A DNA stretch of 64,000 nucleotides from an uncultured Lachnospiraceae bacterium (GTDB taxonomy: Bacteria; Bacillota; Clostridia; Lachnospirales; Lachnospiraceae): NCBI GenBank assembly GCA_910584845.1, contig CAJUDH010000005.1:62001-126000 (forward strand), written 5' to 3'. Shown here in pieces: positions 53,480 to 61,962 of the stretch. The position numbers and the translations under genes are program-made. Position 1 is the stretch's first letter; each line of letters opens with the position of its first letter. The notes under the pieces were generated by a model. The model did no database searches and was not told where the DNA came from. It saw only the letters and a list, made by a program, of their open reading frames with translations.

Positions 53480-55755
53480 GCCCGATGGCCCCCCTTCCCC
53501 CAGGCCGGGGCCGCCGCCTCTAAAAGCCAGCCTGCACAATTGGACCAGGTAAGCCCCCGGCTGACCTTCTCATACCCTTTTTGTATGATCCCCTCCGCCT
53601 TGGCCGGGTCGGTTAGCAGCCGGCCGGCCAAATCCGGAAGCCGCTCCAGATGGTCCAGGTCATAAAACACAAGATCCACACCGTCTGTAAAATGCTCCGC
53701 CAGCCAGCTGCTGGGGTCTGTAAGGGGCAGCGAACGCCGCAACAGCGTATTAAAAATCCGGTCATGGGCCCCTGCCTTAAACCATGGCATCACATTTAAG
53801 TTGATCCTGGCATCTGCCATATACATAAGGGACTCCCGGTAAGGGACCTGGGCATCCAGGCGATGGACATTGGGGCGTCCAAAGGACGGATGGTCCTCCC
53901 ACCCCGGCCCAAGGAGGGAAACCTCCAGCCCTGCCTGCGCCAGGGCCTCCACCACCCGCCCCCGGTGATACATACGGATCGCCCAGTCCACATATAAGGA
54001 GCGGTTCAGAAGCATTTTCAGCATGTCTTCGGTTACGGAAAGGCCAAATTGATGTAATGTGCCAAGGACTGCCCCCTCAATGGTCAAGGAACTGTCCTTG
54101 ACCAGGTTTTCAAACATCTGCTGATAAAACTTCCACATATCCGGCTGGCCCGGAAACAGCCCCTTCATTTTGTCCATTTGAGACTGTGGATGGTAATAGC
54201 TTGCAGAAAAAAGGATATCGTATTTCCTTTCTTTAAAAGGAATCGCCGGGCTCCCGCTTTTCACCGCGGCCCCCACATGAGGCATAAAAGACACGTAGGG
54301 CACTTCCTTTGGAAAATACTTTTTAACATATTCCACATGTTCCTGGTCGCAGCAAAACAGCCGGTAGCCCTTAGGATGCCTTTCCAGGGTAGGGTGGAAA
54401 CGGAAAGGGGGATCCATCAGGACGTCTAGCACGGTTGCCTGGTGCTTGTCCCACTGCCGGATCAACTGCTCTTCCCTTGTCCCTATCCCGTCAAAACAGA
54501 TCACCACATCTACCTTTTGTAACAGAAATTCGTTCAAACGGTCATAAGAATGTTCGGTTTCGGACGATATGTCATCCAAGTCACAGACAAAAACCTCATG
54601 GCCCCGTTTCTGTAATTCTTCTGTCAATTGGTCGGTAAAGAAATTAAAAGACTCCGTTTCCGAATAAAACTGGACAATCCTTAACTTTTTCCCCGGCCCG
54701 TCATGGAACCCCGGCGCCTTTTGCCTCTCCTCTACGGCATATCCCCTTGCCTGCTCCACCAACGCCTCAAATCCGGTTTTATCCAGAGGATGGCACAGCC
54801 CTTGAAAAAGGATGCCCTCAATGCCCGAAAACGTATCTGCATACAAATCCATAATATGGCCGGGGATCCTCTGGCAGACGATCTCCCGTTCCAGTTGATA
54901 ATGGGAAAAAGACGGATGGTCATGGTAAAAAACCAGCGTTTTCATAAAACACACCGCATAATACAGGAAATCATATTCCAGCTCTTCACGGTACGGCTGT
55001 AAAAGCCCGCGTTTCCCATAGTCTTCCCACTTCATCATCTGTATGGTGGCCCTGTCTATGTGGTGGCTCCCGTTTTTGCTATGGATGGTAGAGGCATCAT
55101 GCACAAACCAGTGGTACAGCTTCTTCTCGGTCACATACAGGTAGTCCGCATAGATATGCAGCAGCGGGATCCAGTAATTGTCTTCATAGGCCAGCCCTTC
55201 CGGGAAATAGAGCTGATGTTCCAGCAGAAGGCTTTTCCGGATCAGTTTTGCCCAGGCCGTAAAACCTAAGGGCTTGGTAAGGACCGCTTCCTTTTTTCTC
55301 TCCCTCGTATCTGACCGGATATACCGGCCCTGCCCGCTGCCCCTGTCCTCCTCTTTAAAATATTCAAGGGACCGGGAACTGTCCTGTGCCATCCCGCAGG
55401 CCACCACATCGCAAATATAGCTCCCAACCGGCGCATACAGCTCTTCCAGGCAATCCGGCTCCAGCCAGTCGTCCGCATCCACAAAAGCCACCCAGTCTGC
55501 AGATGCATACTGGAGGCCGAGGTTCCTTGCCGCCCCCTGCCTGCGGTTCCCTTCCTGCCGGATCAGCAATACCTGATCCGGAAAGCTCTGTTCCCACTTT
55601 TGCAGGTGTTCCCATGTCCCGTCGGTAGAAGCGTCGTCCACACAGATGATTTCCAGGTTGTCCATCCCTATGGTCTGCACCGCAACCGACATCATACACC
55701 GGTCAATCCAGCGGGCTACGTTATAGCACGGAATAATCACAGTAATTTTCTTCAT
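53476..55755 (-). CDS. GT2 fused to a CgeB-like glycosyltransferase
   Basis: 759 aa. Residues 1-330: GT2 (ITVIIPCYNVARWIDRCM, CVDDASTDGTW, FVDADDWLEPD). Residues about 365-745: a GT-B, CgeB-like unit (IVQFYSETESFNFFTDQL, FCCDQEHVEYVKKYFP, DILFSASYYHP, INLNVMPWFKAGAHDRIFN). This second half is only distantly related to the five tandem paralogues beside it. Two transferase folds in one chain suggest two consecutive sugar additions. It lies 14 nt after the paralogue at 55770 and overlaps the next gene as GTGA. Confidence 0.87.
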   Translation of the reverse strand: MKKITVIIPCYNVARWIDRCMMSVAVQTIGMDNLEIICVDDASTDGTWEHLQKWEQSFPDQVLLIRQEGNRRQGAARNLGLQYASADWVAFVDADDWLEPDCLEELYAPVGSYICDVVACGMAQDSSRSLEYFKEEDRGSGQGRYIRSDTRERKKEAVLTKPLGFTAWAKLIRKSLLLEHQLYFPEGLAYEDNYWIPLLHIYADYLYVTEKKLYHWFVHDASTIHSKNGSHHIDRATIQMMKWEDYGKRGLLQPYREELEYDFLYYAVCFMKTLVFYHDHPSFSHYQLEREIVCQRIPGHIMDLYADTFSGIEGILFQGLCHPLDKTGFEALVEQARGYAVEERQKAPGFHDGPGKKLRIVQFYSETESFNFFTDQLTEELQKRGHEVFVCDLDDISSETEHSYDRLNEFLLQKVDVVICFDGIGTREEQLIRQWDKHQATVLDVLMDPPFRFHPTLERHPKGYRLFCCDQEHVEYVKKYFPKEVPYVSFMPHVGAAVKSGSPAIPFKERKYDILFSASYYHPQSQMDKMKGLFPGQPDMWKFYQQMFENLVKDSSLTIEGAVLGTLHQFGLSVTEDMLKMLLNRSLYVDWAIRMYHRGRVVEALAQAGLEVSLLGPGWEDHPSFGRPNVHRLDAQVPYRESLMYMADARINLNVMPWFKAGAHDRIFNTLLRRSLPLTDPSSWLAEHFTDGVDLVFYDLDHLERLPDLAGRLLTDPAKAEGIIQKGYEKVSRGLTWSNCAGWLLEAAAPAWGKGGHRA

Positions 55756-55769
55756 GATACCCTCCCATC

Positions 55770-56942
55770 CTAAAAGTCCAGCATCTGCCTGACCCGATGC
55801 CGGTAAGTGTGGCCGGCCGCCACCTTCCCATGCCCATGACGCGCAATCGCCATCCTCTCTTCGTCATGGGACAGGTAGTAATCCACCTTTGCCAACAAGT
55901 CTTCTTTGCTTTCATAGTACACAAAGTCTTGCCCTGGCACAAAATAATCCAAAAACCCCGCTTGGTAATTGCTAAGGAGGAACCCCCCCGCCCCCATAAT
56001 GTCAAACGCACGTAAAGGGATGCCGCTTTTGATACTGCGCATGGTTATATTCAAGTTGATCCTGCTCTGTTTAAAAGCCAGGGGCATTTCACGGATATAG
56101 TCAACCGGGCCGTGGTTTTTCAGGCCGGGTATGGAAAAATCCTCTGTATGGGAAAACAGGTCCACGGTATGTTTTGCGGCTATGGCTTCCAGAAGGTCCA
56201 TGCGCTCTATCGTTGTAATCCATGGCTTAATGACATGATGTTCGTAAAAGAAGCCTTCCGGCTGCCTTCCCTCCGGCAAGGGCTTTACCGGATAAGCCTT
56301 ATACAAATCGTCCAGGATGGGGGGAAGCATTTTTTCCACCATGTCGTACCCCTGGATCTTGAGCTGGACCGCAATCAACGCTTTTAAGTACCCCCGGGAA
56401 TAATCCGGAAGGGAAGTTTCCACCCGTTCAAAAAAACTTCCTTTTTCCAGGTAAAAAGAACCCACAAAGGAAACGTCATAGGCAAAGGGGTCCCCGGGGG
56501 GAAGGTCCTGGTCCATAAGGTCCAGCCGCTCTGTATGGACGGCTAAAGGCATATAATGTACCGTAAAAATCCCCGCCCTACGCAATTCCAGGCACATCTC
56601 CTTGTCAAAAACATATACCTTATTGCAGGGATTGGCGACGGTATTGGAATAAAGGAGGATATATGGGCAATCATAGCTCCAGGAAATATACCGCACCCCC
56701 TCCGCCTGGCACACGCCGGACACCACGGGAAAATAATTTACAGAAAAAACCACATCCGGCGCCTTTCCGTGCAAAGCGGCCCGAAGCCTTTTTTCGGTTT
56801 CCGGCTCATGGATCAGCTGCTCCCAGACCAGGGACGTGGAAACCTCAAATGGAAAAGGGATCACCTCATGCCCCTCTTTTGCCATAGCGCTTTTGATGTC
56901 CTCTCCCCCATAACATACCCAGTCAATAAACAATATCCTCAT
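55770..56942 (-). CDS. DUF3880/CgeB-like glycosyltransferase (paralogue 2)
   Basis: 390 aa, ATG start. MRILFIDWVCYGGEDIKSAM at the N-terminus, DVVFSVNYFPVVSGVCQ, YVFDKEMCLEL; C-terminal INLNITMRSIKSGIPLRAFD, then MGAGGFLLSNYQ and FVPGQDFVYYESK. Nearly the same layout as the next upstream paralogue, with conserved and variable blocks alternating along the chain; the variable part between about 225 and 250 (EHHVIKPW region) may set acceptor choice. No signal peptide. Confidence 0.87.
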   Translation of the reverse strand: MRILFIDWVCYGGEDIKSAMAKEGHEVIPFPFEVSTSLVWEQLIHEPETEKRLRAALHGKAPDVVFSVNYFPVVSGVCQAEGVRYISWSYDCPYILLYSNTVANPCNKVYVFDKEMCLELRRAGIFTVHYMPLAVHTERLDLMDQDLPPGDPFAYDVSFVGSFYLEKGSFFERVETSLPDYSRGYLKALIAVQLKIQGYDMVEKMLPPILDDLYKAYPVKPLPEGRQPEGFFYEHHVIKPWITTIERMDLLEAIAAKHTVDLFSHTEDFSIPGLKNHGPVDYIREMPLAFKQSRINLNITMRSIKSGIPLRAFDIMGAGGFLLSNYQAGFLDYFVPGQDFVYYESKEDLLAKVDYYLSHDEERMAIARHGHGKVAAGHTYRHRVRQMLDF

Positions 56943-56959
56943 AACAATATCCTCCGGCC

Positions 56960-58129
56960 TTAGAAAGACAGCATTTCCCTCACCCGATGCCTGTACGTAT
57001 GGTTTGCGGCAACCTTGTCATGGCCGTTTTTCGCAATGGCCTTCCGCTCTTCTTCGTGGTTCAGATAATATCCCGCCTTCCTTAGAAGGTCCTCTTTACT
57101 CTCGTAATAAACGAAATCCTCCCCCGGCACAAACAAATCCAGGAAATCCGCCTGATAATTGCTAAGCAAAAACCCGCCTGCCCCCATAATATCAAAAGCA
57201 CGCAGCGGGATGCCGCTTTTGATACTGCGCAGCGTAATGTTTAGGTTGATTTTACTCTGTTTAAATATCAAAGGCATTTCCTGAAAATAATCAACCCCGC
57301 CGTGGACCTGCAGGCCATGAAGGGGAAAATCCCTTATATGGGTAAAAAGGTCCACCGGGTATTGTTGGGCCAGCGCTTCCAACAGGTCCATGCGCTCTAT
57401 GGCAGTAACCCTGCGGTTGATGACATGGTGTTCATAAAAAAAACTTACCGGCTGCGCGCTGTCCCTCATCGGCTCCGCCGGGAAGGCCTTATATAAATCG
57501 CCTAAGATAGGCGGGAGCATTTCATGGACAAGGTCATAGCCAAGGATCTTTAGCTGGACCGTAATCAGGGCCTTTAAATAGCCCCGGGCCCTCTCTGGGA
57601 GGGCCGGCTCGACCTGGTCAAAATAATTCCCTTTTTCCAGGTACAGGGAGCCCACAAAAGAGATGTCATAAGCCGGCTCCACTGCCTTGGGCAAGCCGGT
57701 ACCTATGGCATCCAGGCGCTTTGTATTCACTGCCAGGGGCATATAATGGACATTCGAAACGCCTGCATGGCGGTATTCCAGGTAAGTGGCCTTGTCAAAA
57801 ACAAAAATCTCGTTGCAGGGGTTGACGACGGTATTGGAATAAAGGAGCACATGGGGGCAGTCATAGTTAAAGGAAACGTACCGGACGCCCTCTTTCTGGC
57901 ACACACCGGACACCACCGGAAAATAATCCACCGAAAACACCAGGTCCGGGGCTTCCTTACGCAATACCGACTGAAGCCTCCCTTCCGTTGCCGGGTCATG
58001 CAAAAGCTCTTCCCCCTGATGTCCAAACACCTGAAACGGGAAGCGCACCAAGTCATGCCCTTCCTCTACAAACGCCTCTTGCATATCCTGCCAGCCATAG
58101 CTTTCCCATTCGATAAACAATATTTTCAC
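56960..58129 (-). CDS. DUF3880/CgeB-like glycosyltransferase (paralogue 3)
   Basis: 389 aa with a GTG start at 58129, which overlaps the upstream stop as GTGA and has GGGAG 8 nt upstream. Opens KILFIEWESYGWQDMQEAF; then LVFSVDYFPVVSGVCQ, and INLNITLRSIKSGIPLRAFD followed by MGAGGFLLSN and FVPGEDFVYYESK. By eye most similar to paralogue 2, with EHHVIN and PPILGDLYKAFP shared, pointing to a recent duplication. Confidence 0.87.
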   Translation of the reverse strand: MKILFIEWESYGWQDMQEAFVEEGHDLVRFPFQVFGHQGEELLHDPATEGRLQSVLRKEAPDLVFSVDYFPVVSGVCQKEGVRYVSFNYDCPHVLLYSNTVVNPCNEIFVFDKATYLEYRHAGVSNVHYMPLAVNTKRLDAIGTGLPKAVEPAYDISFVGSLYLEKGNYFDQVEPALPERARGYLKALITVQLKILGYDLVHEMLPPILGDLYKAFPAEPMRDSAQPVSFFYEHHVINRRVTAIERMDLLEALAQQYPVDLFTHIRDFPLHGLQVHGGVDYFQEMPLIFKQSKINLNITLRSIKSGIPLRAFDIMGAGGFLLSNYQADFLDLFVPGEDFVYYESKEDLLRKAGYYLNHEEERKAIAKNGHDKVAANHTYRHRVREMLSF

Positions 58130-59268
58130 GCAAAAATCTCCCTTATCCGGTGCCGGTAGGTATGGCCTGCCGCTACCTTCTCATACCCGCTCCTGGCGAT
58201 CGCCTGCCGCTCTTGCTCATGGCTTAAAAAATAGCCGGCTTTCTGCACCAGGTCCTCTTTGTCCTCAAAATACACAAAATCTTCCCCCGGCACAAACAAA
58301 TCCAGAAGTTCCGCCTGGAAATTGGTAAGAAGAAATCCCCCGCTTCCCATAATATCAAAAACATGCAGCGGGATGCCGCTCTTTAAGCCCCGCCGGGAAA
58401 GGTTCAGGTTGACCCTGCTCTGTTTCACAACCAAAGGCAACCCGCTGAAATGGCCTACTTTGCCATGGACGCATATGTTAGGCAGCTCAAAGCCCTCCCT
58501 GTCCGTAAACAAGTCCACCCTGTACTTTTGGGCAACGGCGTTCAACAAGTCGAGGCGTTCCAGGGTTGTGGCCCTGCAGTTAATGACCTGCTGGGCATAC
58601 AGATATTCCCGGCTCTCCATCCCCATAGGGTCCGGATCCAGGGGAAACGCCTGGTACAGGTCCTGGATTACGGGCCCTAACACGTCTTCCACAAAATTGT
58701 AGCCCTGGATCTTCAACTGCGCCCCGATAACCGCGTCCAGATACCCTTTTGCAAAATCCGGCAAAGCGGCAAACATCTGCTCAAACCGGCTGTTTTCTTC
58801 TAAGTATAACCCGCCGATAAAAGAAACGTCAAAAAGCGGGGCCTGTGCCCCCTGCCCTGCCACGATGGTATCCAAACGTTCCACATTGGCCGCCAGCGGA
58901 AGGTAATACACCGTATGGATCCCGGCATTGCGGAATTCCATACACAATTCCTTATCGAATACGCAAATGGTATTGCAAGGGTTGAGTACGGTCTGTGAAT
59001 AAAGTTTGACACAAGGCATGCGGAAAATCCAGGAAATATACCGGATGGCTTTCCCCCTGCAAACGTTAGAAACTTCCGGAAAATAGTCAATAGAAAAAAC
59101 CACGTCCGGCGCCTCCCTGTTCAAAGCCGATACCAACATGCCTTCCGTTTCCGGATCCCCGCCGCCCCTGCCTATGGGGAAATATACCAGGTCATGGCCC
59201 TCTGCCTTAAGGGCTTCTTCTACGTCTTCCTTTCCTAAGCATCCCCACTCAATGAACAATATTTTCAC
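58126..59268 (-). CDS. DUF3880/CgeB-like glycosyltransferase (paralogue 4)
   Basis: 380 aa with a GTG start at 59268 (AGGAGG 9 nt upstream). Opens KILFIEWGCLGKEDVEEAL; VVFSIDYFPEVSNVC; C-terminal VNLNLSRRGLKSGIPLHVFD, then MGSGGFLLTNFQ. The most diverged of the five in the donor-site segment: HVFDIMGSGG replaces RAFDIMGAGG. It may use a different donor or acceptor. Confidence 0.86.
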   Translation of the reverse strand: MKILFIEWGCLGKEDVEEALKAEGHDLVYFPIGRGGGDPETEGMLVSALNREAPDVVFSIDYFPEVSNVCRGKAIRYISWIFRMPCVKLYSQTVLNPCNTICVFDKELCMEFRNAGIHTVYYLPLAANVERLDTIVAGQGAQAPLFDVSFIGGLYLEENSRFEQMFAALPDFAKGYLDAVIGAQLKIQGYNFVEDVLGPVIQDLYQAFPLDPDPMGMESREYLYAQQVINCRATTLERLDLLNAVAQKYRVDLFTDREGFELPNICVHGKVGHFSGLPLVVKQSRVNLNLSRRGLKSGIPLHVFDIMGSGGFLLTNFQAELLDLFVPGEDFVYFEDKEDLVQKAGYFLSHEQERQAIARSGYEKVAAGHTYRHRIREIFA

Positions 59269-59286
59269 GCAAATCTTCCTCCTATG

Positions 59287-60447
59287 TCAAAGGTTCAGCA
59301 TCTCCTTCACCCGATGCCTGTAGGTATGTGCTGCCGCGACTTTATCGTGGCCGTTCCTGGCAATGGCTTCCCTCTCTTCTTCATGGGCCAGGTAATAGCC
59401 AACCTTTTGCAGCAGGTCTTCTTTGCTCTCATAAAACACAAAATCTTCCCCCGGAATAAAATAGTCCAAAAAATCCGCCTGGAAATTGCTAAGCAAAAAT
59501 CCGCCTGCCCCCATAATATCATAAGCACGCAGCGGGATCCCGCTTTTAATGCCACGCAGCGAAATATTTAAATTAACCTTGCTCTGCTTAAATACCCGGG
59601 GCATCTCCCCATAATATTCCACTTCCCCGTGGTTTTGAATGTTTGGCATCGTCAGCTCTTTTACCTGTGTAAAAAGGTCTAAGGGCCGGTACTGTGCGCA
59701 TGCTTCCAAAAGGCTGATCCGTTCCATAGCGGTAATCCTGCGGTTAATGACATATTGTTCATAAAAATACTCCCGGGATTCCATGCCGTCCGGTTCCGGT
59801 TCCACGGGGCAGGCCTGATAAAGTTCTTCCACGATAGGCTTAAGCATGTCCTGGACAAAATTATAGCCCTGGACCTTTAACTGGGCGCCGATCAGGGCCT
59901 CCACATACCCTTTGGCATAGTCCGATAAACGGGGCTCGATTTTTGAAAAATAATCGTATTTTTCGATATATAAAGACCCTACAAAAGAGATCTCATAGGA
60001 AAAAGGGCTTTTGCCGGCGGCATCTGCGCCAAGGCAGTCCAGCCGGCTGGTATTTGCCGCCAAGGGCAAATACCGCACCGTCCGGATACCGGCCTGTTGA
60101 AATTCCCGATACAGTTCTTTATCAAAAACATAGGCCACATTACAGGGGTTTTTTATGGTAACGGAGTACAAAAGGTAACACGGGCAATCATAGGTCCAGG
60201 ACAGGTAGCGGACACCCTCCTGCTGGCAGACCCTGGATACCACAGGGAAATAATTCAAAGAAAACACCAAATCAGGCGCCTCTATGTGGAGGAAAGCCCT
60301 CAGCCTACCCTCGGTTTCCACGTCATGGCCACGTTTTTCATAAGCGGCAGAAAACAAAAATAAGGCCAGGCTATGCCCTTCTTCCAAAAACGCCGCCCTC
60401 ATGTCCCCGCTCCCAAAAGCCCCCCACTCAACATATGCAATCTTCAT
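59287..60447 (-). CDS. DUF3880/CgeB-like glycosyltransferase (paralogue 5)
   Basis: 386 aa from ATG 60447, which has AAGGAG 7 nt upstream; the open frame runs 32 codons further into the upstream gene without a start signal. KIAYVEWGAFGSGDMRAAFL, LVFSLNYFPVVSRVCQ, and VNLNISLRGIKSGIPLRAYD then MGAGGFLLSNFQ. The first of the tandem set in the direction of transcription, placed 23 nt after the SunS-like GT2 gene. Confidence 0.87.
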   Translation of the reverse strand: MKIAYVEWGAFGSGDMRAAFLEEGHSLALFLFSAAYEKRGHDVETEGRLRAFLHIEAPDLVFSLNYFPVVSRVCQQEGVRYLSWTYDCPCYLLYSVTIKNPCNVAYVFDKELYREFQQAGIRTVRYLPLAANTSRLDCLGADAAGKSPFSYEISFVGSLYIEKYDYFSKIEPRLSDYAKGYVEALIGAQLKVQGYNFVQDMLKPIVEELYQACPVEPEPDGMESREYFYEQYVINRRITAMERISLLEACAQYRPLDLFTQVKELTMPNIQNHGEVEYYGEMPRVFKQSKVNLNISLRGIKSGIPLRAYDIMGAGGFLLSNFQADFLDYFIPGEDFVFYESKEDLLQKVGYYLAHEEEREAIARNGHDKVAAAHTYRHRVKEMLNL

Positions 60448-60470
60448 ACGGCTACTCCTTTGCCTTCCCG

Positions 60471-61796
60471 TCACAGCCCCAGCATCGCCTGCTCGTCCTG
60501 TGTAAAGAAACCGTCCTTCCAATAAGCGGCAAAGCCGCTGCACCCGGCCTTTTGGGCAGTTTTCAACACAAACAAGCGGTCTTTGAGCGAGGCAACGTCA
60601 TAAAGCCGGGAAAGGAACCCTGCAACTGCTTCATAGCTTTCCTTGCCTTGGGGCTGCCCTCCCTGGAACAATGCCTTTAAAAGCCATAGCAAAGGCTTCA
60701 TTTCATACCGCCCATACTTCAGGCGCCCTGCCGCATAGGCGACGCACTTTTGCAGCTCGCCTGCCTCGTAGCAGCACTTTGCCAGAAGGTCGTAGGCATC
60801 CCCTAAGTTTCCTGCCAAAAGCAGCGCCCGGTTGGTATAGCCATAGGCCTCCAGCTTTTTCAGGGCCGTTTCCAGGTATGGGACGGCCTCTTTGGCCTGC
60901 CCGTGGGCTACCAAAAAGCGCCCTGCCATATAATCCATATCCGCTTCCTTGGGGAATGCCTGCACCCCCTGCCGGTACACCTCTGCCGCATCTGGCCAGC
61001 CGGCATCCTTTTTTTCCGTAAGCGTCATCAAAAGTTTGGCAAAGGTAGCCGCGCTCCTCTGGTCATATTCTTTTAACTGTGCCGGCATGTGTTTGACCGA
61101 TTGGCGGTACCACCGCTCTGCCTCCTGCATCTCCCCGGCGTCAAAACATTCGTCCCCCATATACCCCATCAGCTCCGGATCCTGCGGAAACTCTTCGATC
61201 TCCCTTTGAAGCATCCGCCGATTCCTGTTGTTTTTCGTTTTTCCTGCCAAATCCCGGCCCTGATATCCCGTATGAAAAATCGAAAGCTCCTGTGTCCCGT
61301 CCATAACCTTCAGTTCACGCCCCGACAGGGACACCAACTGTTCATGGATCCGCCTTTTATACCGGATGTCCGGAATGTTCCGAAAAAAACGCAGATGGCT
61401 GCAGGAAGAAAAGACCCCTCCACTGTCATCCAGGTTATGCAGCAAGGCCGTAATACCGTCAACCCCCCGGGGTGAAAGCCGGTTAAACAAATCCGGAAGC
61501 TTTTTTGCATCCTCATCCGCCATATACTCATCTGCATCTAAAAATACGATCCAATCCCCCCGGGCCTTATCAATGGCATGATTTTTAGCGGCGGCAAAGT
61601 CCTCCGCCCATTCCAGGCCAAACACCTTCGCCCCCATTTTTCCGGCCAATTCTACTGTACGGTCCGTAGAACCGGTATCCACCACAATCTGTTCCCACAT
61701 AATATCTTTTCCCCAGGATAAAGCCTTCTCTATGTTTTTTTCCTCATTTTTAACGATCATGCATTGCGAGATGCGGATTTTATTGCCGGCTTTCAT
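60471..61796 (-). CDS. GT2 glycosyltransferase with C-terminal TPR repeats (SunS-like)
   Basis: 441 aa. N-terminal GT2: ISQCMIVKNEEKNIEKAL, VVDTGSTDRTVELA, DFAAAKNHAIDKARGDW, and FLDADEYMADED. A HEQL segment near 150 is typical of this subgroup, which includes the peptide S-glycosyltransferase SunS and GT2-TPR proteins of flagellar loci. Residues about 195-430 are TPR-like helices (DAGEMQEAERWYRQSVKHMP, GQAKEAVPYLETAL) suited to binding a protein. As the first gene after the flagellins it is the best candidate for attaching the first sugar to flagellin. AGGGGG is 7 nt before the ATG. Confidence 0.85.
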   Translation of the reverse strand: MKAGNKIRISQCMIVKNEEKNIEKALSWGKDIMWEQIVVDTGSTDRTVELAGKMGAKVFGLEWAEDFAAAKNHAIDKARGDWIVFLDADEYMADEDAKKLPDLFNRLSPRGVDGITALLHNLDDSGGVFSSCSHLRFFRNIPDIRYKRRIHEQLVSLSGRELKVMDGTQELSIFHTGYQGRDLAGKTKNNRNRRMLQREIEEFPQDPELMGYMGDECFDAGEMQEAERWYRQSVKHMPAQLKEYDQRSAATFAKLLMTLTEKKDAGWPDAAEVYRQGVQAFPKEADMDYMAGRFLVAHGQAKEAVPYLETALKKLEAYGYTNRALLLAGNLGDAYDLLAKCCYEAGELQKCVAYAAGRLKYGRYEMKPLLWLLKALFQGGQPQGKESYEAVAGFLSRLYDVASLKDRLFVLKTAQKAGCSGFAAYWKDGFFTQDEQAMLGL

Positions 61797-61852
61797 TTCG
61801 ATCCCCCTATGTTACAAGCGCTTTGGGCGCTGAAATAGCTTCGTAATACAGC

Positions 61853-61893
61853 AAAAAGCCATTTCCCAGCTTTTGCCGTTGAAATGGCTTTTT
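61853..61893 (-). terminator. Rho-independent terminator after the flagellin gene
   Basis: AAAAAGCCATTTC (61853-61865) is perfectly complementary to 61881-61893, with a 15-nt loop. On the minus strand the stem ends in GGCTTTTT. Because it lies between the flagellin and the glycosyltransferase operon and I find no clear promoter in the 56 bases that follow, that operon may depend on read-through. Confidence 0.8.
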
Positions 61894-61918
61894 GTTACAA
61901 GGCCCTGTTATATTGTGC

Positions 61919-61938
61919 GGCCTGGCTCTCGCCAGGCC
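61919..61938 (-). other. Hairpin just after the flagellin stop codon
   Basis: GGCCTGGC (61919-61926) and GCCAGGCC (61931-61938) form a perfect 8-bp GC-rich stem with a TCTC loop, 24 nt beyond the stop codon. No U-tract. Likely protects the 3' end of an abundant mRNA or marks a processing site. Confidence 0.55.
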
Positions 61939-61962
61939 TGTAATCACGATTCTGTCAAACGA

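Noticed and set aside
52322..60447. Tandem repeat array or mobile element
   Set aside because: The repetition is explained by five paralogous genes; there are no terminal inverted repeats, transposase or target duplications.
10..61796. Capsule or exopolysaccharide locus
   Set aside because: No flippase, polymerase, exporter, chain-length regulator or initiating transferase in the window, and flagellins lie at one end. It remains possible that such genes lie outside.
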